In this document: positions 1 through 8,697 of the stretch, one piece after another | Position numbering within the stretch: position 1 is the stretch's first letter | Layout of the letters: each line of letters begins with the position of its first letter | NCBI RefSeq assembly: GCF_012184425.1 | Contig: NZ_VTOW01000001.1 | Coordinates: forward strand, 1,860,001 to 1,924,000 | Reading direction: 5' to 3' | DNA: 64,000 bases | DNA from: Candidatus Manganitrophus noduliformans | GTDB lineage: Bacteria > Nitrospirota > Nitrospiria > SBBL01 > Manganitrophaceae | The notes under the pieces: generated by a model | Seen by the model: the letters and a program-made list of their open reading frames with translations, nothing else | The model's database searches: none | Told to the model about the DNA's origin: nothing | Made by a program: the position numbers and the translations under genes

Positions 1-624
1 AGAGGCATAGAGAAAGAGGCCTCCTAAACCGGCGCTCAACCAGACCAGCCGGTTTCCCTGTTTGATGGCATGAAAGAGGGTGAGCGGAACTTTGTAAACT
101 TCTACCACTCCGACGACTTTGTTCTCCCTGATGTTCCAAATGGGGATATAAATCTCGGCGAAAAAGGGAACCTCCTGATCGAAAACGTGCTCCGGTTTTG
201 ATGATTTCCCGGAAGTCCCGCTCGTGACGGCCAGTTTTCCCGAAAGCGCCGTCTCCAATTGGGGGTTGGGGCTGAAACGATGGCCGATGAAGCGATCGTC
301 ATCCGACCAGAGAATCGATCCGTTGCTGTTGTAAACATTCGCCCGGACCACCTCCGGCATGGTGGCAATCTGCTTGAAGAAGGCCTCGAAAACGGTTTTC
401 GTTTTTCCGGGATCATCCGTCTCGAAATAGCTTCGCGTGTTCTCCGCTTGCGCGATGGTCTGGACAAACTCCATCGTCACGACGGCGTCGCGCTGGAGCA
501 TGTTGTGCGTAAGAAAGTTCGAGAGGAGAAAAGAAGAGACGGCTGTGATCAGGCCAATGGAGAGGAAACTCAGAAGCGCGAACCGGCGGAGCAGATTAAA
601 TGAACGTTTTTTTTCAATCGCCAT
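1..624 (-). CDS. membrane-anchored sensor protein, N-terminal part (cut by window edge)
   Basis: The frame is open from the ATG at 624 to the window edge and gives 208 residues without a stop. It starts MAIEKKRSFNLLRRF and has one membrane segment at about residues 13-36. An extracytoplasmic domain of about 155 residues follows, with single-cache-like text such as VVRANVYNSNGSILW and IYIPIWNIRENKVVGVVEVY. A second hydrophobic stretch begins at about residue 194 (LVWLSAGLGGLFLY). This is the usual sensor half of a histidine kinase, diguanylate cyclase or chemoreceptor; the output domain lies outside the window. The gene diverges from the two-component operon at 1060-6363. A sigma-54 promoter reading towards it lies at 731-746, with palindromic enhancer sites further upstream, so it is probably co-regulated with that operon. 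The ribosome binding site is weak. Confidence 0.75.
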   Translation of the reverse strand, partial: MAIEKKRSFNLLRRFALLSFLSIGLITAVSSFLLSNFLTHNMLQRDAVVTMEFVQTIAQAENTRSYFETDDPGKTKTVFEAFFKQIATMPEVVRANVYNSNGSILWSDDDRFIGHRFSPNPQLETALSGKLAVTSGTSGKSSKPEHVFDQEVPFFAEIYIPIWNIRENKVVGVVEVYKVPLTLFHAIKQGNRLVWLSAGLGGLFLYAS

Positions 625-730
625 TAGACTTTAAACGCGGGTAGAGGAAATAGATCCGAGTCACTTCAAAATCTCCGATTAATCTAGCCCATTGCCGGCA
701 ACGAGTCAATGCGCTTAAGAACATGAGAAT

Positions 731-746
731 AGCAATTTATGTTCCA
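731..746 (-). promoter_or_regulatory. sigma-54 (-24/-12) promoter for the divergent sensor gene
   Basis: On the minus strand the sequence reads TGGAACATAAATTGCT. GG and GC are separated by exactly ten bases, and the -12 element is a perfect TTGCT. The known consensus is TGGCAC-N5-TTGCW. Transcription would start near 720, about 95 nt before the ATG at 624. The enhancer-like palindromes at 845-900 lie roughly 100-155 bp upstream, a normal distance for an enhancer-binding activator. Confidence 0.7.
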
Positions 747-844
747 AACACGATCGACTTTTCCAGCGGTCATCGATTCATCGCAATTCTGGGCGTTCGA
801 ATTCAACCTGAAGGTAACACCCGGATTTGTTGTTGATCGACCAT

Positions 845-900
845 TGGGACATTTCCCCCAAGTCGTGGGGCAAATCCCCCATCGTGGGTGAATTGACCCG
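845..900. promoter_or_regulatory. three tandem 16-bp palindromes, predicted enhancer (UAS) array
   Basis: Three sites share the form TGGG-N8-CCC(A/G): TGGGACATTTCCCCCA at 845-860, TGGGGCAAATCCCCCA at 866-881 and TGGGTGAATTGACCCG at 885-900. Starts are 21 and 19 bp apart, about two helical turns, so dimers would bind the same DNA face. The array lies midway between the minus-strand sigma-54 promoter at 731-746 and the plus-strand one at 984-999. The same motif recurs at 8790-8825. The size and symmetry match sites of NtrC-family activators; the activator encoded at 3448-4800 is the obvious candidate. Confidence 0.75.
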
Positions 901-983
901 GAACAATTCCGACGGCTAAAAGTAAACGATTATTTTTCTGCGTATTTACAGGTGAATATATCAATATGCCTCGTCCGGCGCTT

Positions 984-999
984 CGGCATTATATTTGCC
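984..999 (+). promoter_or_regulatory. sigma-54 (-24/-12) promoter of the two-component operon
   Basis: The sequence CGGCATTATATTTGCC has GG at 985-986 and GC at 997-998, separated by ten bases, with GGCAT and TTTGC matching the -24 and -12 elements. The predicted transcription start near 1010 lies downstream of an in-frame ATG at 952. This supports the TTG at 1060 as the true start of the first gene. The enhancer array at 845-900 is 85-140 bp upstream. Confidence 0.72.
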
Positions 1000-1059
1000 C
1001 TTCGCTGTAGCGCTGAAAGGGCATTGAACCTTGGGATAGTGAGGGAGAGAAACATCATC

Positions 1060-1452
1060 TTGAAAAATAAAATCTTAATTGTCGAGGATGAACCGGTTTT
1101 GCAGAAAAACATCGCAATCAGCCTTCGCCGCGAAGGGTATGAAGTGATGGAAGCGGGTAGCGGAGCGGACGCCTGGCGAATATTAGATGTTTCTTCAATC
1201 GACTTTCTTATTTTGGATGTCGGCTTACCCGATTACAACGGCCTTGAGCTATTGAAAGAGATCCGAGAAATCCACCCGCGACTTTCAACCATTGTGATGA
1301 CGGCGCGAGACGCTCCGGAGATACAAGACCGGGCAATCAAATGGGGCGCAGCGGCATTTCTGGCAAAGCCGATTGCGCTTCGCGTATTAAAAGCCAAGAT
1401 CCGGAGCATCGAAGAAAAAAAACATCGCCAACAACCGGAAAGCAAACAATGA
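1060..1452 (+). CDS. stand-alone response regulator receiver protein
   Basis: A single CheY-like receiver domain of 130 residues, starting KNKILIVEDEP after the initiator, with no output domain. The acidic pair sits in VEDE, the phospho-acceptor is Asp53 (FLILDVGLPDY) and the conserved lysine is Lys103 (FLAKPI). I chose the TTG at 1060 because a purine-rich ribosome binding site (gagggagag) ends about ten bases upstream, the domain begins there, and the in-frame ATG at 952 precedes the predicted transcription start. It is first in a five-gene operon, 25 bp before the histidine kinase. It probably acts as a phosphate sink or relay partner for that kinase; this role is inferred from context only. 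Confidence 0.85.
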   Translation: MKNKILIVEDEPVLQKNIAISLRREGYEVMEAGSGADAWRILDVSSIDFLILDVGLPDYNGLELLKEIREIHPRLSTIVMTARDAPEIQDRAIKWGAAAFLAKPIALRVLKAKIRSIEEKKHRQQPESKQ

Positions 1453-1477
1453 CAAACACTTTTATTGCGGGCCGAAG

Positions 1478-3436
1478 ATGCCGGCGCTTTCCCGAACTGT
1501 TCAGATGAAGCGGCCGATTTTCCGCAGCCGGCTCTTTTTTAAGTTCATCATCCCCTATATTTTTTTAATCGTGCTCGTTTTTTCCCTCAGCGGATGGCTT
1601 TTCTTCTCCTCTGCAAGCGAGGCACTCGACGCGGAATTGTCCCGACGCTTGATCGGGGTGGCTGATCTGACTTCGAGAACGGTGAATCCCGCTTTCATTT
1701 TGAGAATTCAGCCCGGGGATGAAGACACTTCTCTTTATCGGCTGATCCTGGGGGAGTTGGAAAAGATTCGAGAGGCCGCTCAGGTGAAAGACATCCATCT
1801 TTTTAATCGTCAAAACAGGGTCATCGTCGATTTAGATGGAACGCAAGCGATCGGAGAAGAGGATCTGCTCCTCCAGATCGACGCCTATGAGCTTGGTCAG
1901 GTATGGCGCGGACAGGCGGTCTCGTCCATTCTCTACCGGGGACGGGACGGGCGGTTTTATAAAGCCGGTTATGCCCCCTTAAAGGATGAGCAGGGAGCGA
2001 TCATTGCGGGAGTCGGGGTCGAAGTGGGGGTCGATTTCATGCAGATCATGGATCGGGTCCGCCGCCAGTTCATCGGAATCACCCTTGCCAGCGGAGGATT
2101 GATCCTCCTGATCAGTTTTCTGATCTCCCAATCGATCATCCGTCCGATACAGACACTGACTTCCGCGACCGAGGAGCTTGGAAATGAGGAGGGCTACCCG
2201 ACGGTCGATTTAAATCGAAACGACGAGCTGGGCGACCTCGGAAAACATTTTAACCGGATGATTGATCAGATCCGGACAAAAGACGCATTGCTCCGTCGAA
2301 TGTACGACGAAGAACGAACCCGCGCGGAGGTCCTTGAAGGATACAGCCAAACGCTCCTGAAAAGCATCCCGAGCGGGGTCTTGGGGGTGAACCTGAAAGG
2401 AGAGATCACTTCGTGTAATCCGGCCGCCGAGAAGATACTCGGCCTCTCCTCATTGAGCCTGCTTGATCGGCCGGTTCAGGGGGCGCTCGGCGTCTGCGCT
2501 CCTTTGGAGAAAATCATCATGACCACGGTGACCACCGGAAGGGAGGCGGCCTGGGAAGAATCCCCGGTCGAAGATCCATCGGGGGGGAAACGTTGGATCG
2601 GTGCGATGGCTTCGCCGATTAAAAATGGGGGAGGAAGAGAAATCGGCGCCACCGCGGTTTTTGCCGACCTCACGGAGGTGAAAAACCTGCAAGAGGAGAT
2701 CGCGTTAAAGCGGCAGATGGCGATTCTCGGCGAGCTCTCGGCGGGGATGGCGCATGAGATCCGAAATCCGCTCGCCGCGATTCAGGCGCTCGGCGAGCTG
2801 CTCAGCCGAAGGGTGAAGGGGAGGGCCGGTCGCGATGAGCAAGGTCATGTTCCGTCCGGTGAGGGAGACCTTGAGGAATTGAGCCGGGACCTGGTCGCCG
2901 AGATCAGGCATCTGAACCGCTTCGTCACCGAATTTCTGATTTATGCGCGAATGCCGCTGCTTCGTATTGAAAAGAGCGATCTTCGGGAGATTGTCGATGC
3001 GGCCCTCTCGCTGGCCGCGCCGTCCGGAAGGCCGGAGCGGGTCGTCGTCCGGAATAACATTCCTCCTTCCTTCCCCGAAGCGCCGGTCGATCCGATTGAG
3101 TTCCGGCGGGTCCTCCTCAATTTAATCCAGAACGCATTCCAGGCGATGGGGGAAGAGGGGGAGCTCGGCATTGATGCCGAAATTGTACATCGGTATCTCG
3201 TCCTGCGCGTCTCGGACACCGGCCCCGGGATTTCATCGGAGCACCGGGATAAAATCTTTCGTCCTTTTTTTACGACAAAGCAGGGGGGAACGGGGCTGGG
3301 CCTCGCGATTTCAGAGCGGATCATCCGCGGGCACGGCGGAAGCCTGACCTTTGAAACCGGCGAAGGGAAGGGGACGACCTTCATCGTTCAGATCCCTCTG
3401 CAGGAACCGATAGAAACACCCACCCTGATTTCATAG
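1478..3436 (+). CDS. membrane sensor histidine kinase (HAMP-PAS-HisKA-HATPase)
   Basis: A 652-residue sensor kinase. Membrane segments lie at about 20-44 and 197-217 and flank an extracytoplasmic sensor of about 150 residues. HAMP (about 218-270), a short linker and PAS (about 285-400) follow. The dimerisation and phospho-acceptor helix carries His426 in AHEIRNPLAAI. The ATPase has an N box near 547 (NLIQNAFQAM), DTGPGI, and a G2 box near 604 (GTGLGLAISERI). It sits 11 bp before the sigma-54 activator gene, its likely cognate partner. This is an AtoS/ZraS-like layout and lacks the many-spanning membrane domain of PrsK kinases in exosortase systems. An alternative ATG at 1505 would shorten it by nine residues. 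The signal is unknown. Confidence 0.9.
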   Translation: MPALSRTVQMKRPIFRSRLFFKFIIPYIFLIVLVFSLSGWLFFSSASEALDAELSRRLIGVADLTSRTVNPAFILRIQPGDEDTSLYRLILGELEKIREAAQVKDIHLFNRQNRVIVDLDGTQAIGEEDLLLQIDAYELGQVWRGQAVSSILYRGRDGRFYKAGYAPLKDEQGAIIAGVGVEVGVDFMQIMDRVRRQFIGITLASGGLILLISFLISQSIIRPIQTLTSATEELGNEEGYPTVDLNRNDELGDLGKHFNRMIDQIRTKDALLRRMYDEERTRAEVLEGYSQTLLKSIPSGVLGVNLKGEITSCNPAAEKILGLSSLSLLDRPVQGALGVCAPLEKIIMTTVTTGREAAWEESPVEDPSGGKRWIGAMASPIKNGGGREIGATAVFADLTEVKNLQEEIALKRQMAILGELSAGMAHEIRNPLAAIQALGELLSRRVKGRAGRDEQGHVPSGEGDLEELSRDLVAEIRHLNRFVTEFLIYARMPLLRIEKSDLREIVDAALSLAAPSGRPERVVVRNNIPPSFPEAPVDPIEFRRVLLNLIQNAFQAMGEEGELGIDAEIVHRYLVLRVSDTGPGISSEHRDKIFRPFFTTKQGGTGLGLAISERIIRGHGGSLTFETGEGKGTTFIVQIPLQEPIETPTLIS

Positions 3437-3447
3437 CGGAGTGAACG

Positions 3448-4800
3448 ATGATTCGGATGTTGATTGCGGAAGACAAAGAGGCGATGCGGCGGTCGTTGGT
3501 CCGTCTTTTCTCTGAAAAAGGACATGAAGTCATCGAAGCGGGGAGCGGCGCGGAGGCGCTGGAGCGCTTCAACGAGACGGAGATTGATCTGGTGATTACC
3601 GATCTTCAGATGGGGGAGGTCGGCGGACTCCAGGTCCTTTGCGAGGTCAAAAAAAGGTCGCCCCAGACCCCGGTGTTGATGGTCACGGCGTTCGGAACGG
3701 TGGAGACCGCGGTGGAAGCGATGCGTCAGGGGGCGTTCGACTACATCCTCAAGCCATTTTCACTGACGGAAATCGAAGCACGGGTGGAGAAGGCGTTGGA
3801 GCAACGAAGACTGCTGACGGAGAACCGGTACCTGAAAGAAATACTCAATCACACCGTCGGACGGATGGTGGGCCGCTCGGAGCGGATGCAGCAAGTCTAT
3901 CGGCTCATTGAAAAGGTCGCTCCCTATCCCTCCCCTGTGTTGGTCCTCGGAGAGACCGGAACGGGAAAGGAGCTGGTCGCCAGAGAGACCCACCGGATGA
4001 GCGCGCATCATGCCGGCCCGTTCATCGCGGTCAATTGCGGGGCGATCCCTGAGAATCTCCTGGAGAGCGAGCTCTTCGGATATGAGAAGGGGGCGTTTAC
4101 GGGCGCCGCGGCCCAGAAGAAAGGCTGGCTGGAGTTGGCCGAGGGGGGGACCTTATTTCTCGACGAGATCGGCGAGCTTCCCCTCTCCCTTCAGGTCAAG
4201 CTCCTGCGGTTTTTACAGGAGCGGGAAATTCAGCGGGTGGGGGGAACAAAAACCATCCGGGTCGATGTGCGTTTGATCGCCGCGACGAACCGCGATTTAA
4301 AAGAGGAAATTCAAGCGCACCGCTTTCGAGAAGATCTCTATTACCGAATCCGGGTGATTGAAATCCATCTCCCGCCGCTCAGAGAAAGGCATGGAGATAT
4401 ACCGGAACTGACGGCTTACTTCTTGCAAAAGTTTAGTCGTGAGCTTCATAAGAAGCTCGAAATGGCCCCGGAAGCCCTCGATCTGCTCTCCCTCTATCCA
4501 TGGCCCGGGAACGTGCGGGAGCTGGAGAACGTCATCGAACGGGCCGCCGTTCTTTCGGAGGGGGAGGTCATTCGAGCGGGCGATCTTCCCCCGGAACTCC
4601 AGCTGGTTTCAACGCCGACGGAATCGAACGGGGAGGGGGCCGAATTGGGCCTGACCGAGCGCTTGGAGATGCTAGAGCGTGACATCATCAAGAAGACACT
4701 GGAGGAGACGGCGGGAAATCAGACACAGGCGGCCAGGATGCTCCGCCTGCACCGCAGCTCGCTCCAGTACAAGATGCGCAAGTATGGGCTGTTGGATTAG
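3448..4800 (+). CDS. sigma-54-dependent response regulator (NtrC family activator)
   Basis: A full-length 450-residue enhancer-binding protein. The receiver domain has Asp52 as acceptor ([10 protein letters not shown]) and a conserved KPF near its end. The AAA+ domain has Walker A GETGTGKE near 168-175, the sigma-54-contacting loop GAFTGA near 215-220, and Walker [11 protein letters not shown] Fis-type helix-turn-helix closes the protein ([20 protein letters not shown]). The intact GAFTGA loop means it should activate sigma-54 RNA polymerase. It follows its presumed kinase by 11 bp. The palindromes at 845-900 and 8790-8825, beside sigma-54 promoters, are its likely targets; the first would make its own operon autoregulated. 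Confidence 0.92.
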   Translation: MIRMLIAEDKEAMRRSLVRLFSEKGHEVIEAGSGAEALERFNETEIDLVITDLQMGEVGGLQVLCEVKKRSPQTPVLMVTAFGTVETAVEAMRQGAFDYILKPFSLTEIEARVEKALEQRRLLTENRYLKEILNHTVGRMVGRSERMQQVYRLIEKVAPYPSPVLVLGETGTGKELVARETHRMSAHHAGPFIAVNCGAIPENLLESELFGYEKGAFTGAAAQKKGWLELAEGGTLFLDEIGELPLSLQVKLLRFLQEREIQRVGGTKTIRVDVRLIAATNRDLKEEIQAHRFREDLYYRIRVIEIHLPPLRERHGDIPELTAYFLQKFSRELHKKLEMAPEALDLLSLYPWPGNVRELENVIERAAVLSEGEVIRAGDLPPELQLVSTPTESNGEGAELGLTERLEMLERDIIKKTLEETAGNQTQAARMLRLHRSSLQYKMRKYGLLD

Positions 4801-5677
4801 CGGAGCCATTCATGGACTTCTGCGGTGCGGCGTTCTTTTTGGTCTGATATGGGGGAGCATGACGATCTCCGTCGGAGATTCCGCCGCGGCGGAGCGATCC
4901 GACGCGCTCATCTCGGAGATCCGCGCCCTCGATACGACGTTCCAGCAGGTGTTGAATCATCTCGATCGGTCGGCGCGGCAATCGGAGGAGATCTCTCGTG
5001 AAGTGCAGGCGCTCAAGTCGCAAAGGAGAGCCGGCGTTCTCGATCAGATCCGCCTCGAAGCGCTTCTCTCCCGCTTGAGGGAAATGCTCCTTGATCGGCG
5101 AGAGTTAAAGAAATTGGAGCAGACGCTCCAATCCGAGCGGGAGAAAAAGGCCCAGCTTCTCTACGATCTGATCGGAGAGGAGATCGCGTCGCTTCTTCGC
5201 GAGGCGGAAGCATCCGTGCGACGGGGGGAGCAGGAGCGGGCCGACGAAATTCATCGCTCGATGCTGGCTAAAATGCAAATGAGAGAGAATCTGCGGCGAC
5301 CCCGATCGCTTCATATCACCGCGCTTCCGAAGATTGAGCTGCCCGACATGGAGGAAGCCTCCCTGATCGAGATGAGGGAGATGGCGGTTTTACTTCGAAA
5401 TGATGCGGAAACACTCGATAAAAAAAGAAAAGAAATAGAAGAAGAGAGACGGGTTCTTCGGGAGGAGCTCAAGATCAAACAGACCCTGGCGCGGGTTCAG
5501 GGATTCCCCAGAGGAATTGAAAAAGAGCCGATCGACCGCCAGATTCGAGCCCTGGAAGAGGGCCTGGCGGTCCTCGATGAGGCGGTGGAGCGTTACAAGG
5601 AGCGGGTGGGGGCTTTATTCACGCTATCGGACGAGATGCTAGAGAAATTGAAACGGGAAGAAGATCGTCTAAAGTAA
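4784..5677 (+). CDS. exported coiled-coil protein of unknown function
   Basis: The in-frame ATG at 4784, inside the last codons of the preceding activator gene, gives 297 residues. A hydrophobic stretch of residues about 10-27 (LLRCGVLFGLIWGS) and a possible AAA-E cleavage site suggest export. The rest is strongly helical and charged, with long heptad-like runs rich in Glu, Arg, Leu and Lys (EEISREVQALKSQRRAGVL, EEERRVLREELKIKQTL). No catalytic motif is visible. The overlap upstream and the 11-bp gap to the TPR lipoprotein downstream place it in the same operon. A scaffold or periplasmic partner of the TPR lipoprotein is a guess from position only. Confidence 0.7.
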   Translation: MGCWISGAIHGLLRCGVLFGLIWGSMTISVGDSAAAERSDALISEIRALDTTFQQVLNHLDRSARQSEEISREVQALKSQRRAGVLDQIRLEALLSRLREMLLDRRELKKLEQTLQSEREKKAQLLYDLIGEEIASLLREAEASVRRGEQERADEIHRSMLAKMQMRENLRRPRSLHITALPKIELPDMEEASLIEMREMAVLLRNDAETLDKKRKEIEEERRVLREELKIKQTLARVQGFPRGIEKEPIDRQIRALEEGLAVLDEAVERYKERVGALFTLSDEMLEKLKREEDRLK

Positions 5678-5688
5678 GGGCGAAGAAG

Positions 5689-6363
5689 ATGTTTCAGCGC
5701 GTGCTTCGAACAATATTACGATTCGGACTCTTTTCCGGGAGATGCAAAGCCGCCGTTTTGTTTTGCTCATGTATGGTTCTCGCCTCGTGCGCTTCCAGCC
5801 TGCACCAGCGGGGGCTGGAGGCGACCGTACGGGAAGATCATGCCGACGCGGTTCGCTTTTACCTGGAACATTTGAAAGACCACCCGGAGGATCTCCGCGC
5901 CAGAAACGATCTCGGGGTCTCCTATCTTCGGAGCGCGCAGTATGATCTCGCCTTTCTGGAATTTCAGAAGGTTCTCGCCGCCGATCCCCGGTATGTCCGG
6001 GCTTATTACAATATTGCATTAGTCTATAATTTCAAAGGTCTCCTCGACGAGGAGTTCAATGCCTATCAGAAGGCTTTGGAAATCGACCCGGATCACCTTC
6101 CCACCCGATTAAACCTTGCCCATCTGCATATCGAACGGGGAGAGACCACAAAGGCAAAAGAGATTTATGAAGCAGTCCTCCACGCACATCCGAATCAGCC
6201 GCGTGCCCTCTACAACCTCGCCTTGCTCTATGATCAGGAAGGAAAGGGAAAGGAAGCCGTGGCGTTGCTAGAGCGATTTCTAGGCCAGCAGCGGGATCCT
6301 CGATGGAGAGAAGAGGCTGAGGAACATCTTACACGATTAAAGCAGTTCTCCTCCGCCCCGTAG
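5689..6363 (+). CDS. TPR-repeat lipoprotein
   Basis: A 224-residue protein with a signal peptide ending in a lipobox (VLASC at about residues 31-35). About four to five tetratricopeptide repeats follow, for example DLGVSYLRSAQYDLAFLEFQ, NIALVYNFKGLLDEEFNAYQ and NLALLYDQEGKGKEAVALLE. It is last in the two-component operon. TPR lipoproteins serve as periplasmic adaptors in polysaccharide secretion systems; AlgK paired with the AlgE porin is one example. An AlgE-like barrel is encoded at 24273-25598, so an assembly role is conceivable, but this protein is much shorter than AlgK and the link is only inference. The stop codon lies inside a small GCCCC/GGGGC hairpin (6355-6367), a possible weak terminator. 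Confidence 0.85.
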   Translation: MFQRVLRTILRFGLFSGRCKAAVLFCSCMVLASCASSLHQRGLEATVREDHADAVRFYLEHLKDHPEDLRARNDLGVSYLRSAQYDLAFLEFQKVLAADPRYVRAYYNIALVYNFKGLLDEEFNAYQKALEIDPDHLPTRLNLAHLHIERGETTKAKEIYEAVLHAHPNQPRALYNLALLYDQEGKGKEAVALLERFLGQQRDPRWREEAEEHLTRLKQFSSAP

Positions 6364-6455
6364 GGGCCGAATCCAGCCTTTTAAATCTTGCCTTTCCAGC
6401 CCCGGAAACTTCACTGCCGATCGAATGATGTTCATTGGATCTGTTGAGGTGCGCC

Positions 6456-7337
6456 TTATTCCATCGTGGTGAGGGAGACCGCTTCTTCGAACGGCATCGG
6501 GTTGATCCGGAGCAAATCTCTCATCAGAGAAAGGTCGACCGAATGTGAAGTGGTAATGATGTCCACACGCTCGGCGTTCAGGCCCCATTGTGGGTGGATA
6601 AGCGATGCCATCCAGGCGAGCGGGTAGACGGCTGACTTCGGAATGTGGACGAAGCGACATCGATCTTTCCGGATCAAGCGACAAAACCGCCGCGCGAATT
6701 CGTTGAACGAGACGAGATCATTGCCTGCCACCGAGATTGCTCGGCCTGCCGAGGCCGGCGTTTCAAGCGCCTTGCAAAGAGCGGCGCAAACATCATCGAC
6801 ATGGATCGGCTGGCTGGTGTAGGTTCCATCTCCAATGACCGGAATGCATCTCGCCCTTCTCCAAATCCGCAAGGTTCTCCCGAGGTCTTTCGCCCCCGGG
6901 CCGACAATCGTATCGGGCCGGAGAATGGTCCACTCTAAGCCGGAGTGCATTACGGCCTCTTCGGCCTCGATCTTGGAGCGAGCATAAGGGCCTTTCTTTG
7001 GAAACAAAACGCAGAGAGAAGAAACAAAAATAAAGCGTCTAATTCCATTGGCGCGGGCCGCGGCAATGAGGTTTCTCGTTCCGACCGTTGTGGCGTCGAA
7101 GTTTCCCGCCGCGTAGGCTCGATTCGGCGTTGCCCCCCCGATGTGGAGAATCGCATCACAGCCTTTGGTTGCCGGGAGCAAGCCGTCGATATCAAGAAGA
7201 TCCCCCTTTGCGGTTCCGACTTGGTTCCCGAAGGGGTCATTCCTTGTCAATGCGGTAATATCGAGGCGGGTTTGATAAAGGTCGATGAATCGCGATCCGA
7301 CGAATCCCGTCCCCCCGGTCAGAAAAATCCGATTCAT
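6456..7337 (-). CDS. NAD-dependent epimerase/dehydratase (extended SDR)
   Basis: A 293-residue extended short-chain dehydrogenase. The N-terminal Rossmann motif is GGTGFVGSRF. The catalytic Ser region lies in FIFVSSLCVLF and the YxxxK motif is YARSKIEAEE. A PDTIVGPG-like segment follows, typical of nucleotide-sugar epimerases and 3-beta-HSD-like members. The ATG overlaps the end of the CDP-alcohol phosphatidyltransferase gene by four bases, so the two are translationally coupled. The substrate cannot be read from sequence; a sugar nucleotide or a lipid-linked ketone would both fit the neighbourhood. Confidence 0.85.
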   Translation of the reverse strand: MNRIFLTGGTGFVGSRFIDLYQTRLDITALTRNDPFGNQVGTAKGDLLDIDGLLPATKGCDAILHIGGATPNRAYAAGNFDATTVGTRNLIAAARANGIRRFIFVSSLCVLFPKKGPYARSKIEAEEAVMHSGLEWTILRPDTIVGPGAKDLGRTLRIWRRARCIPVIGDGTYTSQPIHVDDVCAALCKALETPASAGRAISVAGNDLVSFNEFARRFCRLIRKDRCRFVHIPKSAVYPLAWMASLIHPQWGLNAERVDIITTSHSVDLSLMRDLLRINPMPFEEAVSLTTME

Positions 7338-7969
7338 CGGACGGAAAGCCTGTATGCAGTGATGAGTCTTTCCATCAATGCAAAGGTGGTGAGGATTGAG
7401 AGAAGAGCGAAAAGGGGAAGAAACTGCTGGAACGGCGTCAGTGTGACGAGGAGCGTATAACGCGCGGCGCGGAGTGAGAGGCCATCGCTGACCTGTTGAC
7501 CGAGAATCGCTTCGATATTAGAAGAGAGGCCGGTAGAGATCAGCATTGTCGCCATCGTGTAGATTCCCAGGGGAAGAGGGACGGGTGTGAAGAGGAGATA
7601 GAGCGATAAGATCATCGCGTCGCTGATCTTATCGGCGGTCCGGTCGAAGAGTTTACCAAGCGGCGTCTCGACGTTCGACGCCCGGGCGACGGTGCCGTCG
7701 ATGAAATCGCAGAGCCCGTTGAAGATAATGAAGCCTGCGGCGAGATAGTAGTCATGAACGCTGAAAGCGTAAACGACGCCGACGAGGAAGGCCAGACCCG
7801 CGGCCGTGACGGTGTTGGGAGAGATTGCCAGGGCGACGAAGGGCCGGGCGAGTCTCCGCTTCAAAGAAGAAATTGCGGTCTCAAGTAAAGGAAGCCTCGC
7901 GATGCGTCCGCGCAGGGATACCACCTGCCGATGAGAAGGGGGTAAAAGAGAATGCTTCGTTTTGATCAT
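7334..7969 (-). CDS. CDP-alcohol phosphatidyltransferase family protein
   Basis: A 211-residue membrane enzyme with the complete family signature: DFIDGTVAR, eight residues, G, three residues, D (GKLFD), three residues, D (RTAD). The four aspartates bind the divalent metal and the CDP group. Several hydrophobic segments flank it. The family transfers a phosphatidyl or phospho-alcohol group from a CDP-alcohol to a second alcohol, giving phosphatidylglycerol phosphate, phosphatidylinositol phosphate or archaetidyl-type products; the exact acceptor cannot be assigned. It lies 16 bp after the UPF0016 gene and overlaps the epimerase gene by four bases, forming a three-gene operon. Confidence 0.88.
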   Translation of the reverse strand: MIKTKHSLLPPSHRQVVSLRGRIARLPLLETAISSLKRRLARPFVALAISPNTVTAAGLAFLVGVVYAFSVHDYYLAAGFIIFNGLCDFIDGTVARASNVETPLGKLFDRTADKISDAMILSLYLLFTPVPLPLGIYTMATMLISTGLSSNIEAILGQQVSDGLSLRAARYTLLVTLTPFQQFLPLFALLSILTTFALMERLITAYRLSVR

Positions 7970-7985
7970 CTTCTCTAAAATCCGT

Positions 7986-8261
7986 TTATTGCCGAATCGT
8001 TTGAGCCACCATCCAAAGGCCGATGAGGATGAAGCCGCATCCCGCGGCGGCTTTCAGCGCCGTGGGGGAGAGGATCGAGGCGAGCTTCGCGCCGGCGACG
8101 ACCGCAATGCCGGTGCTCAGGACAAGCGCTCCGGCGGCAGCAAGAAATATCGCGGTTTTGCTTGCATTCCGATCGGCCGCGTAGAGAAGGGTTGCAAGCT
8201 GCGTCTTATCCCCCAATTCGGCCAAAAAGACGGTCACAAAGACGATGATTAGCTTTTGCAT
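7986..8261 (-). CDS. UPF0016/GDT1-family cation exporter, single-domain form
   Basis: A 91-residue membrane protein with three hydrophobic helices and the family motif ELGDKTQLAT. Characterised GDT1/TMEM165/MneA-type members exchange Mn2+ or Ca2+ for protons. This is a half-size form with one motif copy, which would have to dimerise; many bacterial members carry two copies or have a second gene alongside, and none is seen here. The ATG at 8261 is preferred over a GTG at 8267 because GGAG sits five bases upstream of it. It begins the operon with the CDP-alcohol phosphatidyltransferase and epimerase. Confidence 0.85.
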   Translation of the reverse strand: MQKLIIVFVTVFLAELGDKTQLATLLYAADRNASKTAIFLAAAGALVLSTGIAVVAGAKLASILSPTALKAAAGCGFILIGLWMVAQTIRQ

Positions 8262-8324
8262 CTCCACTCCGCATCAATTAACAAAAGTCAATAAGGTTGA
8301 ATCAGATCTGCAGGCGCCGTTCGA

Positions 8325-8657
8325 TTATCGATGATGCTCTCGACTGCGAGCGTCATCGCGGTCGTCATCATCCCGGGTCAAGATTCCTCGATCGTCGCGG
8401 CCCCGGTTTCGATGAGAGCGCCTTCGATTTTCCTCAATGGGCCGATCCTCCGAACGATCGTCGTTAGAGGCACCCCTTCGGCGCTTTAACTCCAATGAAG
8501 ATTCGGACGGCGACTGATTGGCGTCAACCAAGCCGCTTCCCCATCGTGTTGAGCCGGATGAGGTGCCGTCCAGAATGGCCGAACAAGAAAGGGCCGACCC
8601 GGCAAAAAAAATCACAAGACCGATGGAAAAGAGCGTGGATGTCGCGATTCTGATCAT
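8325..8657 (-). CDS. small lipoprotein with Arg/Asp-rich tail, sigma-54 controlled
   Basis: A 110-residue protein with a signal peptide ending in a lipobox-like ALSC (about residues 22-25). A serine- and glycine-rich segment follows, then a highly charged tail of alternating Arg and Asp (RSEDRPIEENRRR, DDDDRDDARSRE). No known domain is recognised. A GAGG ribosome binding site lies upstream of the ATG. A consensus sigma-54 promoter at 8698-8713 would give a leader of about 30 nt, and two enhancer-like palindromes sit 80-115 bp beyond that. The promoter quality is the main reason to believe this gene is real. It may be a surface or periplasmic polyelectrolyte, but the function is unknown. Confidence 0.68.
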   Translation of the reverse strand: MIRIATSTLFSIGLVIFFAGSALSCSAILDGTSSGSTRWGSGLVDANQSPSESSLELKRRRGASNDDRSEDRPIEENRRRSHRNRGRDDRGILTRDDDDRDDARSREHHR

Positions 8658-8697
8658 CTCTCGTTATCCTCAGCGTTGACTCTGAATGGAGTGGCAG

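Noticed and set aside
1060-4800. PrsK/PrsR two-component pair of exosortase/PEP-CTERM systems
   Set aside because: The kinase has two membrane helices, HAMP and PAS rather than the many-spanning PrsK layout. No exosortase or PEP-CTERM protein was seen in the window.
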